From: an uncultured Gammaproteobacteria bacterium
GTDB taxonomy: Bacteria > Pseudomonadota > Gammaproteobacteria > HK1
Length of the DNA: 64,000 nt
Assembly (NCBI GenBank): GCA_958295465.1
Contig: OY282353.1
Span: 4,517,001-4,581,000, forward strand
Direction: 5' to 3'
The translations under genes and the position numbers were made by a program. How positions within the stretch are numbered: position 1 is the stretch's first letter; each line of letters starts with the position of its first letter. The notes under the pieces were generated by a model. That model was not told the DNA's origin. It was given only the letters and a program-made list of their open reading frames with translations, and did no database searches. Of this stretch, positions 8,934 to 17,064 are shown in pieces.

Positions 8934-9830
8934 ATGAAATATCCTCGCATCCTTTCGATCGTCATCGCGGCCATCGTCGTGCTGCTCCTGCTCGGCTCGC
9001 GGCTCTACGTCAGCGTGCCCGCGGGCCATGCCTCGGTCGCCACCCTGTTCGGCGACGTCCGGCCCGAGCCCTACGAACAGGGCCTGCACGTCCCCGTCAA
9101 TCCGCTCTACGACTGGCACCGCTACGACGTCCGGCAGAAGAGCCACAAGGAGACCGCCAACGTCCCGTCCCAGGACCAGCTCCAGACCAGCGTCGAGGTG
9201 AGCGTCCAGTACCGGCTGGTGCAGGCGGATACGCCGCGCATCCTGCAAGGGACGGGGATGGCCTCCGACGTGCTCGCGGTGCACCTGATCCCGAAGCTGC
9301 GCTCGCTCCTGCGCGAGCAGGGCAAGACCATCAAGCGCGCCGAGGATTTCTTCCTGGAAACGACCCAGGATTCATTGCAGGCGAGCATCCTCGAAGGGTT
9401 GCGGGCATACCTGCGCCCGAAGGGGGTGGAGGTGGAGGCGGTGCTGATCCGGGACATCTCGCTGCCTCCTTTCATCACCAAGGCCATCGAGGCGAAGAAG
9501 GAGCGCGAGCAGGAAGTGGAGAAGCAGAAGGCGGAGCTCGAACGCTTCCGCACCGAGCAGCAGCAGAAGATCGCCGCCGCCCAGGCCGAACGGGCGGCCG
9601 CCGAGGAAGATGCCGAGCGCCGCCGGGTGCTGGCGGACGCCCAGGCCTACGAGATCGGGCGCATCAACAAGGCGATCGGCGACAACCCCAACTACGTGCG
9701 CCTGCAGGCCCTGGAAGCGCTACGCGCCATCTCCAAGGACCCTGCCTCGAAGATCTACTTCATGGATGGGTCGAGCCCCATGCCGTTGCCGTTGATGCAC
9801 ATGGGGGAAACGGGGGCGTTGACGCGCTGA
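8934..9830 (+). CDS. SPFH/prohibitin (band 7) membrane protein
   Basis: An N-terminal membrane anchor (LSIVIAAIVVLLLLGSRLYV) is followed by the SPFH domain (VPAGHASVATLFGDV...YEQGLHVPVNPLYD) and a long charged helix rich in Glu, Gln, Lys and Ala (about residues 185-245) that should form the coiled coil of the oligomer. Length and layout match bacterial prohibitin homologues, which build ring or scaffold assemblies at the membrane. The ATG at 8934 is seven bases after AGGGAG. It sits between folD and folC in the same direction, but nothing ties it to folate metabolism. Confidence 0.88.
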   Translation: MKYPRILSIVIAAIVVLLLLGSRLYVSVPAGHASVATLFGDVRPEPYEQGLHVPVNPLYDWHRYDVRQKSHKETANVPSQDQLQTSVEVSVQYRLVQADTPRILQGTGMASDVLAVHLIPKLRSLLREQGKTIKRAEDFFLETTQDSLQASILEGLRAYLRPKGVEVEAVLIRDISLPPFITKAIEAKKEREQEVEKQKAELERFRTEQQQKIAAAQAERAAAEEDAERRRVLADAQAYEIGRINKAIGDNPNYVRLQALEALRAISKDPASKIYFMDGSSPMPLPLMHMGETGALTR

Positions 9831-9839
9831 GGCTTTTCG

Positions 9840-11459
9840 GTGCGCACCGTGCCGGGGCCGAATCCGGACACGCGCACGGGAAACGGCCGGCCGCCGGCGT
9901 ATCGCCATGCGGTACGCTGGCTCGAATCCCTCGTTCGCACCCCGCCTCGCACGCGAAGCGAGCGCGAGCGGCTGGGCCTCGCGCCGGTCGAGTCGCTGCT
10001 CCACCGAATCGGCAATCCGCACCACGGGGTTCCGGCGATCCATGTCACGGGTTCGAAAGGCAAGGGATCGACCGCGCTCTACACCGAGGCCCTGCTCACC
10101 GCGGCCGGAATCCGCGCCGGAACCTTCACTTCTCCCCACCTGGAAGAATGGAACGAACGGATCCGGCTCGACGGGGCGCCGATCGGGGACGCCGGGTTCG
10201 TCGAGACGCTGGAGAAGCTCCGGCCGGCCGTCACCGCGCTGCACGAATCCGATGCGGATGCCGCCCCCGCCTTCTTCGACGCCCTGGTCGCCACCGCGTT
10301 TTCGGTCTTCGCCGATACACCGGTGGACGTCGCGGTGGTCGAGGCCGGGATCGGCGCGCGGCTCGATCCGACCCGCGTCTGCCGGGCGGTGGCCACCTGC
10401 GTGACCGGCGTCGAGCTGGAGCACACCGAGCGGCTCGGACCAACGATCGCGGACATCGCGCGCGAGAAGGCGGCGGTCGCGCGCCCCGGCGTCCCCCTCG
10501 TCGCCGGCTCGATGCCCGAGGAGGCGCGCGCGGTGCTGGAGCGCGAGGCCGCACGCGCCGGCGCGCCGCTCCTGCGGCTGGGCCGCGAGATCAGGATCCG
10601 TCGCGGCGTCACCTTCCGTTCCGGCGACATGGCGCGAGCCGGTCCGCGTCGTGATACGGCGAGCCTTCAGGAGATCCCCGGCCGGAGCGGGACCGGGAGC
10701 CGCGGGGACCTCGCGCGTACGGGCTCGCTCGCAAGCGGCGACCGCTCGCGCGGTCGCTTGGCGATTCCGCTACGCGGAATCGCGGGCGCCTCGACCAGCG
10801 TCGCCGGCGAGCGGGAAACAGTGTTGTTACATACAAGCGCCGCCCCGGCCGAGATCGCCGTGGCCGGACGAACCATCCCGGTCTCGCTCCGCCAGCCGGG
10901 GCGGCACATGCTCGAGAATGCGGCGCTCGCGCTCGCGCTGGCCAACGAAGCCGGTGCGCTGGACCGACTCGACGACGCAGCGGCGCAAGCCGCGCTCGAA
11001 GCCGTGGTGCTGCCCGGCCGCGCGGAAGTGTTGCGGGAAGCCCCGCTCGTCATCGCCGATGGCGCGCATACCCGCACGTCGATCGAGGCCCTGGTCGAGG
11101 TACTCGACGCTCGGGCCAGGGCCGGGACGGCCGGGCTCGTCGCGGTCGTCTCGGTCACCCGCGGGAAGGACGCGACCCGCGTTCTCTCCCCTCTCCTGCG
11201 GCGCGCGGACACCGTCGTCGCCACCGCGGCGGAAGCCTCCCGCTCGCTCCCCGCGGCCGAGCTCGCGCGCACCCTGGAGGCATTGTGCCCATGCGCCACG
11301 ATCACCCGCGCGGACACCCCCACCGAGGCGATGCGGACGGCGATCGACGCCGCCGGTCGCGACGACGTGGTCTGCGCGACCGGCTCGATGTACATGGCCG
11401 GGGCCGCGCGCCGCGTGCTCCGGGGCGTGCAACGGGATGGAGTCGGCCCTCGGGGCTGA
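9840..11459 (+). CDS. folC: Folylpolyglutamate / dihydrofolate synthase with in-frame insertion
   Basis: Mur-ligase fold: ATP loop VTGSKGKGSTALYTE near residue 69, TSPHLEEWNERI, VVEAGIGARLDPT, then the C-terminal domain beginning GRHMLENAALALA and a late IADGAHTRTS. It adds glutamate to folates. At 539 residues it is about 110 longer than usual. The excess lies mainly between about residues 260 and 335, and its last 33 residues (about 300-332) are encoded by the palindromic repeat at 10737-10835, which is fully in frame. The start GTG lies nine bases after the SPFH stop codon with no clear ribosome binding site. The flanking catalytic motifs are intact, so the enzyme may tolerate the insert as a surface loop. 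Confidence 0.88.
   Translation: MRTVPGPNPDTRTGNGRPPAYRHAVRWLESLVRTPPRTRSERERLGLAPVESLLHRIGNPHHGVPAIHVTGSKGKGSTALYTEALLTAAGIRAGTFTSPHLEEWNERIRLDGAPIGDAGFVETLEKLRPAVTALHESDADAAPAFFDALVATAFSVFADTPVDVAVVEAGIGARLDPTRVCRAVATCVTGVELEHTERLGPTIADIAREKAAVARPGVPLVAGSMPEEARAVLEREAARAGAPLLRLGREIRIRRGVTFRSGDMARAGPRRDTASLQEIPGRSGTGSRGDLARTGSLASGDRSRGRLAIPLRGIAGASTSVAGERETVLLHTSAAPAEIAVAGRTIPVSLRQPGRHMLENAALALALANEAGALDRLDDAAAQAALEAVVLPGRAEVLREAPLVIADGAHTRTSIEALVEVLDARARAGTAGLVAVVSVTRGKDATRVLSPLLRRADTVVATAAEASRSLPAAELARTLEALCPCATITRADTPTEAMRTAIDAAGRDDVVCATGSMYMAGAARRVLRGVQRDGVGPRG
10737..10835. repeat. Palindromic repeat element inserted in frame in folC (locus 2)
   Basis: A single copy of the element seen at 6531-6707. 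It has the hairpin around GCGACCGCTCGCGCGGTCGC, a second hairpin GCGATTCCGC/GCGGAATCGC, and a degenerate end GAAACAGTGTTGTTAC. Read in the folC frame it gives GDRSRGRLAIPLRGIAGAS, nearly the same peptide that the plus strand of locus 1 would give. The middle segment is diverged, which suggests an older insertion. Confidence 0.85.
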
Positions 11460-11709
11460 AGGTGTCCCCATGACCGGCCGTGTGAGGGCACCGCAGTGCA
11501 GTCGGGGCCCTGGGGCCGAGGGCTCCCGACCGGGCGCCGGCAGGGGGCGCCGAACCGTCCATTCCGGAGTCGTCGGACATGTCGAGTGCCGGACCGCTGC
11601 CGGACGGTGTGACGGCAGGACGTTGCGTGATGTGTGAGGCCCGGAGCCGCACCCGCTCGATGAAGGCTGAAGGCACCCCGGAGCGCGGTACGCCGGCGCA
11701 GGCTGGCCC

Positions 11710-12324
11710 CTACTCCATCGGCGCGATCCGCACCCCGAACTCCTGCCCGGCGTCCATGAGCCATGTCCAGGCATACTGCGCGAAGCTGCGGTGGACGTGG
11801 ATCTCGAACGCCGGCGCGGCGCTGACGTGATGGATCAGCGCCTGGCACCTGGCGAGCCTCGATCGCGCGCAACGTCCCGGAGCGAACTCGCGGGGATGCA
11901 GGTCGAGCGGACAGCCTTTCGCGAGGACGGCCCGCGCATGGGGTCCGGAGAGGGTCAGGATGGCGCGGCCGTGCGATACCTCGGTCAGCGCCGCACGCTG
12001 TCCGGCGAGCGCGTCGCGCAGCGTGCGCTCGATGCGGTCGACCCGGCGATCCGGAGTGACGAGGAGCCACTCGTCCGGCCCCAGCCACAGCATCGTCACG
12101 TCGCGCTTGCGGGCCGTGGTCAAGGGCTCGGCCACGGGAACGAGCCCGAGCACCTCGGAGACCGCGCTCCGGAACCCGGCGCTGGCGACGTCGCCGCGCA
12201 GCAGCAGCAGGCCGCGCATGCGGCACTCGCCGAGCACCACCCCCGCGTGCGGCACCGCGGCCGACGCCCTCACCTCCAGTCCGAGGTGGGCCAGGGCGCT
12301 CCGGCGCCGGTACCGTTCAGCCAT
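11710..12324 (-). CDS. soxG: Sarcosine oxidase, gamma subunit (operon 1)
   Basis: About 204 residues with the SoxG pattern: a middle segment LWLGPDEWLLVTP and a later SHGRAILTLSGPHARAVLAKGCPLDLHP. The protein is a GcvT-like, non-catalytic subunit of heterotetrameric sarcosine oxidase. It is the last gene of the soxBDAG operon and overlaps the end of soxA by eight bases, so it is translationally coupled. Some 250 bp of non-coding sequence separates its end from the convergent folC. Confidence 0.9.
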   Translation of the reverse strand: MAERYRRRSALAHLGLEVRASAAVPHAGVVLGECRMRGLLLLRGDVASAGFRSAVSEVLGLVPVAEPLTTARKRDVTMLWLGPDEWLLVTPDRRVDRIERTLRDALAGQRAALTEVSHGRAILTLSGPHARAVLAKGCPLDLHPREFAPGRCARSRLARCQALIHHVSAAPAFEIHVHRSFAQYAWTWLMDAGQEFGVRIAPME

Positions 12325-15322
12325 GCGCCCGCTTCCCCTCGGGGTCGAAGAACCGCGGCTCGGTGATGCGCGCGGGCACCACCGCCCGCTCCAGCGGGAC
12401 CATCACCGGCTCGCCATGACGGTCGCGGCCGCCCCGAACGAGTGCAAGGGCGATGGACCGTCCGAGATTGGCGCTGAAGTAGCTCGAGGTGACGTGGCCG
12501 ATCATGCGCATCGGAGGCTTGGTCACGGTGTCCACGATCTGCCCCCCCTCGGGCAGCACCTCCTCGGGATCGTCGGTCAGCAGTCCCACGAGCTGCTTGC
12601 GCTCCGCTCGCGTGGTGTCCGCGCGGCCGAGCGACCGCTTGCCGATGAAGTCCTTGCTCCGGCTGACGATCCACTCCATGCCCAGATCGATCGGGGTCAC
12701 CGTGCCGTCGGTGTCCTGCCCGGCGATGATGAACCCCCTTTCCGCCCGCAGGACGTGCATCGCCTCCGTGCCGTAGGGGGTGATCCCGTAGCGCTGGCCG
12801 CTGTGCATCAACGCCGTCCACAGCGAGAGGCCGTAGCCCGAGGGCACACTCACCTCGAACGACGATTCGCCGGTGAACGAGACCCGGGCCACCCGGGCCG
12901 GAAGTCCCGCCACGTGCCCGTCGCGCCAGCTCATGAACGGAAAGGCGTCCCTGCCGAGCTCGACGTCGGTGGTCAGCTCCGTGAGAAGCTGCCGTGCGAA
13001 CGGCCCCGAGATCGAGGCGGTCGCGAGCTGCTCGGTCACCGAGTTGCAGTACACGTCGAGATCGGGCCACTCCGTCTGCAGCCACTCCTCCATCCAGGCG
13101 AGCACCCGGGCCGCGTTGCCGCTGGTGGTGTGCACGAGGAAGCGATGCTCCCCGAGCCGCAGGGTGACGCCGTCGTCGAAGACCATGCCGTCCTCGGTGC
13201 ACATCAGGCCGTACCGGCATCGCCCGACCGCGAGCCGCTTCCACCCGTTCGTGTAGATCCGGTCGAGGAACTCGGCCGCGTCCGGTCCCTGGACGTCGAT
13301 TCTGCCCAGCGTCGATGCATCCAGAATGCCGACGGAACCGCGCGCGGCGAGACACTCCCGATCGACGGCCTCGCGCATCGACTCGCCGTCGCGGGGGTAG
13401 TACCACGGCCGCTTCCACTGCCCGACGTCCTCGAATGCCGCGCCCTGCTCCACGTGCCACTGGTGCATCGGCGTGGTGCGGACCGGATCGGAAAGTTCGC
13501 CGACGTCCCGGCCGGCGAGCGCGCCGAAGGTCGCCGGGACGTAGGGCGGGCGGAACGTGGTGGTGCCGGTGGCGGCAATGTCCGCGCCGAGGGTCTCGGA
13601 GAGGATCGCCAGTGCGTTCACGTTGCTCGTCTTGCCCTGGTCCGTGCCCATTCCGGTCGTCGTGTAACGCTTCAGATGCTCGACCGAGCGGTAGCCCTCG
13701 CGCGCCGCGAGTGCGATGTCCGCCGCGGTGACGTCGTTCTGGAAATCGACGAAGTGCTTGTCGAGCCGGCGGCCGAGATGGCGCGAGGGCACGGTCCAGA
13801 GCAGCCTGATCGGGGTCTCCTCCACGACGTCGACCTTCGGCAGCGGGGTGCCCCCCCGTTTCCGGAACCCACAGGCCGCGGCGGCCGCCTTTCCCGCCTC
13901 GCGTCCCTCGGACAAGGCGAATGCGAGTGCCCCGGTCCCGTTGCAGCCGCCGGCCGAGAACTGCGCCGGACGTGCCTCGCCGGGAACGAAGGCGCCCCTG
14001 GCCTCGTCGAACGCGAGCCGGCCGCCGGACTGGGAGAAGAGATGGATCGCCGGATTCCAGCCGCCGGACATGCATACGAGATCGCATCGAATCTTCCGGT
14101 GCCCGCCGGCGTACGCGGATGCGGAGGAGTTCAGCGCCGCGACCGAGACGCCGGTCACCGCCTTCGCGCCCCGCACGTCGGTGATCGCGTGTCCCGCCAG
14201 CAACTCGATGCCCCGGCGCCGCAACTGCGAGCGCCGGGCGTCCGACAGCCCGGTCCGGACGTCGGCCAGCACCACGCGCAAGCCGGCGTCGGCGAGGTCG
14301 AGGGCGGGGTCGTAGGCGGTGTCGTTGTTGGTGAACACCACCGCGCTGGTGCCGGGGCGCACCGCGTACCGGTTGACGTAGCTCCGGGCCGCCGATGCCA
14401 GCATCACCCCCGGGCGGTCGTTGTTCCTGAACACCAGCGGGCGCTCGTGCGCTCCGGTGGCGAGCACCACCTGCTTCGCGCGCACCTTCCACAGGCGCTG
14501 GCGGACCCGGCCGCGGCGCTCGCGATACGGAAGATGGTCGGTACGGCGCTCCAGCACGGTGAGGTAGTTGTGATCGTAGTACCCGAGGGCGGTGGCCCGC
14601 GGCAGGATCCGCACCTCTTCCATCGCCGCGAGATCGGACACCATGGCCGAGACCCACTCCTCGGCCGGCGCATCGTCGATCGATTGACTGGTGCCCGGCA
14701 GATGACCGCCGGGCTCGGGCCGCTCATCGACCAGGAGCACGCGCGCGCCGGTCCGGCCCGCGGCGTGAGTCGCGGCCAGCCCGCTCGGGCCGGCCCCGAC
14801 CACCAGGACGTCGCAGTGGGCCCAGGACTTGTCGTAGGTATCCGGATCCGGTCCGGTGGGGGCACGCCCGAGCCCGGCCGCCCGCCGGATGAAGTACTCG
14901 TACTTCATCCACCACCGTCCGGGCCACATGAAGGTCTTGTAGTAGAACCCGGCCGGAATCAGGGCGCTGAGCAGTCCGTTCACCGCCCCGGCGTCGAACC
15001 CGAGGCTCGGCCAGCGGTTCTGGCTCGCGGCGGCCAGCCCGTCGTGGATCTCCACCTGGGTCGCCCGCGCGTTCGGCTCGCCGGACGCGCCGATGCCGAG
15101 CTGGACGAGCGCGTTGGGCTCCTCGACGCCATCGGTCACCACCCCGCGCGGACGGTGGTACTTGAAGCTCCGTCCGACCAGACGCACGCCGTGGGCGAGG
15201 AGTGCGGAGGCGACGGTGTCCCCGGCATAGCCGGTGTACCGCTCACCGTCGAACGAGAAGCTCACGGGGCTCCCGCGGTCGATGCGCCCGCCGGAAGGAA
15301 GCCTGAAGGGCGCGTCGGTCAT
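12317..15322 (-). CDS. soxA: Sarcosine oxidase, alpha subunit (operon 1)
   Basis: A 1001-residue protein with the full heterotetrameric layout: an N-terminal ferredoxin-like domain (SFSFDGERYTGYAGDTVASA), an NAD-binding flavoprotein domain (CDVLVVGAGPSGLAA), and a C-terminal GcvT-like folate-binding half (GILDASTLGRIDVQGPDAAEFL, SFTGESSFEVSVP). The complex oxidises sarcosine to glycine and delivers the methyl carbon as 5,10-methylene-THF plus hydrogen peroxide. The ATG at 15322 follows GGAAGGAAG and overlaps the soxD stop codon (ATGA). It is clearly related to the second copy at 26665-29682 but diverged along its whole length. Confidence 0.94.
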   Translation of the reverse strand: MTDAPFRLPSGGRIDRGSPVSFSFDGERYTGYAGDTVASALLAHGVRLVGRSFKYHRPRGVVTDGVEEPNALVQLGIGASGEPNARATQVEIHDGLAAASQNRWPSLGFDAGAVNGLLSALIPAGFYYKTFMWPGRWWMKYEYFIRRAAGLGRAPTGPDPDTYDKSWAHCDVLVVGAGPSGLAATHAAGRTGARVLLVDERPEPGGHLPGTSQSIDDAPAEEWVSAMVSDLAAMEEVRILPRATALGYYDHNYLTVLERRTDHLPYRERRGRVRQRLWKVRAKQVVLATGAHERPLVFRNNDRPGVMLASAARSYVNRYAVRPGTSAVVFTNNDTAYDPALDLADAGLRVVLADVRTGLSDARRSQLRRRGIELLAGHAITDVRGAKAVTGVSVAALNSSASAYAGGHRKIRCDLVCMSGGWNPAIHLFSQSGGRLAFDEARGAFVPGEARPAQFSAGGCNGTGALAFALSEGREAGKAAAAACGFRKRGGTPLPKVDVVEETPIRLLWTVPSRHLGRRLDKHFVDFQNDVTAADIALAAREGYRSVEHLKRYTTTGMGTDQGKTSNVNALAILSETLGADIAATGTTTFRPPYVPATFGALAGRDVGELSDPVRTTPMHQWHVEQGAAFEDVGQWKRPWYYPRDGESMREAVDRECLAARGSVGILDASTLGRIDVQGPDAAEFLDRIYTNGWKRLAVGRCRYGLMCTEDGMVFDDGVTLRLGEHRFLVHTTSGNAARVLAWMEEWLQTEWPDLDVYCNSVTEQLATASISGPFARQLLTELTTDVELGRDAFPFMSWRDGHVAGLPARVARVSFTGESSFEVSVPSGYGLSLWTALMHSGQRYGITPYGTEAMHVLRAERGFIIAGQDTDGTVTPIDLGMEWIVSRSKDFIGKRSLGRADTTRAERKQLVGLLTDDPEEVLPEGGQIVDTVTKPPMRMIGHVTSSYFSANLGRSIALALVRGGRDRHGEPVMVPLERAVVPARITEPRFFDPEGKRAHG

Positions 15323-15618
15323 CGCTTCCTTCCGGGCGCCGCGGACGGATTCGGTGGCGGTCCGCCCATGCGGTACACCGCGGTGATCTCGTGGGTGACG
15401 GTGTCGCGCTCGACGTTGAACCACCGCCCGCAACCGGCCTCGTGAACCCATCGTTCACGGTGCGGCCCCTTCGGATTGGAACGCATGAACAGGTAGTCCG
15501 CCCACTCTGGATCCGAGAGCTGCTCGGGGTGCAGCGGGCGGACGATGTGCGCCTCGCCACCGCAGTGGAACTCGCTCTCCTCGCGCGGCCCGCACCATGG
15601 ACACTCGATCAGCAGCAC
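15319..15618 (-). CDS. soxD: Sarcosine oxidase, delta subunit (operon 1)
   Basis: A 99-residue protein beginning (M)LLIECPWCGPREESEFHCGG, the zinc-binding N-terminus of SoxD. Its C-terminal part has the typical NPKGPHRERWVHEAGCGRWF segment. The GTG at 15618 is used because the family starts directly at LLIECPWCG; a GGGGGAGG stretch lies upstream at a slightly long distance. The gene lies 19 bases after soxB and overlaps soxA by four bases. Confidence 0.92.
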   Translation of the reverse strand: MLLIECPWCGPREESEFHCGGEAHIVRPLHPEQLSDPEWADYLFMRSNPKGPHRERWVHEAGCGRWFNVERDTVTHEITAVYRMGGPPPNPSAAPGRKR

Positions 15619-15637
15619 CCGGAATGCCCTCCCCCGC

Positions 15638-16885
15638 TCAGTGCGCGACCGCGGCGGCGCCGTGCTCGTCGATGAGCGCGCCGGTCGAGAATCGATCGAG
15701 GGTGAACGCGGCATTCAGGGCGTGGGGCGCGTCGTGGGCGATGGTGTGGGCAAAGACCCATCCGGAGCCGGGCGTCGCCTTGAACCCCCCGGTGCCCCAT
15801 CCGCAGTTGAAGTAGAGATGTTTCACCGGCGTCTTCGAGATGATCGGGCTCGCGTCCGGGCAGGTGTCGACGATCCCTGCCCAGTGCCGGAGCATCTTGA
15901 GGCGAGAGAAGATCGGGAACAGCTCGACCAGGGCGCCCATCTGGTCCTCGATGACCGGGAAGCTGCCGCGCTGCGCGTAGGAGTCGTACCCGTCGATCCC
16001 CGCCCCGATCACCAGCTCGCCCTTGTCGGACTGGCTGACGTAGACGTGGACCGCGTTGGACATCACCACCGAGTGGTGGATCGGCTTGATCGGCTCCGAC
16101 ACCAGCGCCTGCAACGGATGGCTCTCGATCGGGAGCCTGAATCCGGCCATTGCCGCGAGGACGCTGGCGTGCCCGGCCACGACGACCCCGACCTTCCTGG
16201 CCCTGATGTAGCCCCGCGAGGTCTCGACCCCCTCCACCGCGCCGTTGCGCTGCCGGATGCCGGTCACCTCGCAGTTCTGGATGACGTCGACGCCGCGGGC
16301 ATCGGCGCCGCGTGCGAACCCCCAGGCGACGGCGTCGTGCCGGGCGACCCCGCCGCGGCGCTGGAGCGATGCACCCAGCACCGGGTAGCGGACGTCCGGC
16401 GAGGTGTCGAGGATGGGAACCATGGCCTTGATCTGCACCGGCGTGAGCACTTCCGAATCGATGCCGTTCAACCGGATCGCGTTGACCCGCCGCGACAGCT
16501 CGCGCAGGTCGTGGAGGTTGTGCGCGAGGTTGAGCACCCCGCGCTGGCTCAGCATGATGTTGAAGTTGAGCTCCCGGCTGAGCCCCTCGTAGAGCTTCAG
16601 CGAATGCTCGTAGAGATGGGCGCTCTCGTCCCACAGGTAGTTCGACCGGATGATGGTGGTGTTGCGACCGGTGTTCCCGCCGCCCAGCCAGCCCTTCTCG
16701 ATCACCGCGACGTCCCTGATGCCGTGCAGCGCCGCGAGGTAGTACGCGGTCGCGAGCCCGTGGCCGCCGCCGCCCACGATGACGACGTCGTAGGACTGCT
16801 TCGGCTCGGGACTGCGCCATGCGGCCGGCCAGCCCTCGTGATGGCCGAACGCATTGCGGGCGAGAGAGAAGATCGAGTATCGCAT
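15638..16885 (-). CDS. soxB: Sarcosine oxidase, beta subunit (operon 1)
   Basis: A 415-residue FAD-dependent oxidase subunit. It starts MRYSIFSLARNAFGHHEGWP, the usual SoxB start, so the ATG at 16885 is taken rather than the longer frame. The dinucleotide fold is DVVIVGGGGHGLATAYYLA. ARHDAVAWGFARGADARGVD and the C-terminal CGWGTGGFKATPGSGW complete the family pattern. It carries the sarcosine-oxidising site with FAD and covalent FMN. It is first in the operon. The ISKra4-type element sits with its left end about 85 bp upstream, so the native promoter lies in the short remaining stretch or has been replaced. Confidence 0.94.
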   Translation of the reverse strand: MRYSIFSLARNAFGHHEGWPAAWRSPEPKQSYDVVIVGGGGHGLATAYYLAALHGIRDVAVIEKGWLGGGNTGRNTTIIRSNYLWDESAHLYEHSLKLYEGLSRELNFNIMLSQRGVLNLAHNLHDLRELSRRVNAIRLNGIDSEVLTPVQIKAMVPILDTSPDVRYPVLGASLQRRGGVARHDAVAWGFARGADARGVDVIQNCEVTGIRQRNGAVEGVETSRGYIRARKVGVVVAGHASVLAAMAGFRLPIESHPLQALVSEPIKPIHHSVVMSNAVHVYVSQSDKGELVIGAGIDGYDSYAQRGSFPVIEDQMGALVELFPIFSRLKMLRHWAGIVDTCPDASPIISKTPVKHLYFNCGWGTGGFKATPGSGWVFAHTIAHDAPHALNAAFTLDRFSTGALIDEHGAAAVAH

Positions 16886-17023
16886 CGTCGAAGCAGCCAA
16901 TCTCCGCCGCCGGGGCGGCCGGGCAGTGTAAGGATACGGGCGCCGGCGTGCCACGGAAACGCGGGAGCCGGGTGTACGTCAAAAAAATGGTCTATCGGGG
17001 AAATTGGGAAGATGGCGGGTAAT

Positions 17024-17046
17024 CTGACATATAATTCGTATGTCAG
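17024..17046 (+). promoter_or_regulatory. Palindrome containing a TATAAT -10 box upstream of the transposase
   Basis: CTGACATA and TATGTCAG form an 8-bp inverted repeat around ATTCG-type spacer sequence, and TATAAT lies inside it at 17030-17035, about 30 bases before the transposase ATG. It may be the IS promoter with an overlapping protein-binding site. No good -35 box at standard spacing is obvious. Confidence 0.4.
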
Positions 17047-17064
17047 GCTACGAGGACCCATGCC

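Noticed and set aside
11960..15445. A 1161-codon plus-strand frame opposite soxA, and similar long frames opposite other GC-rich genes (492-3101 minus, 3569-5539 plus, 26485-28389 plus, 42387-46043 plus)
   Set aside because: They are antisense shadows of genes with clear family motifs. Their translations are Arg/Ala/His-rich without domains.
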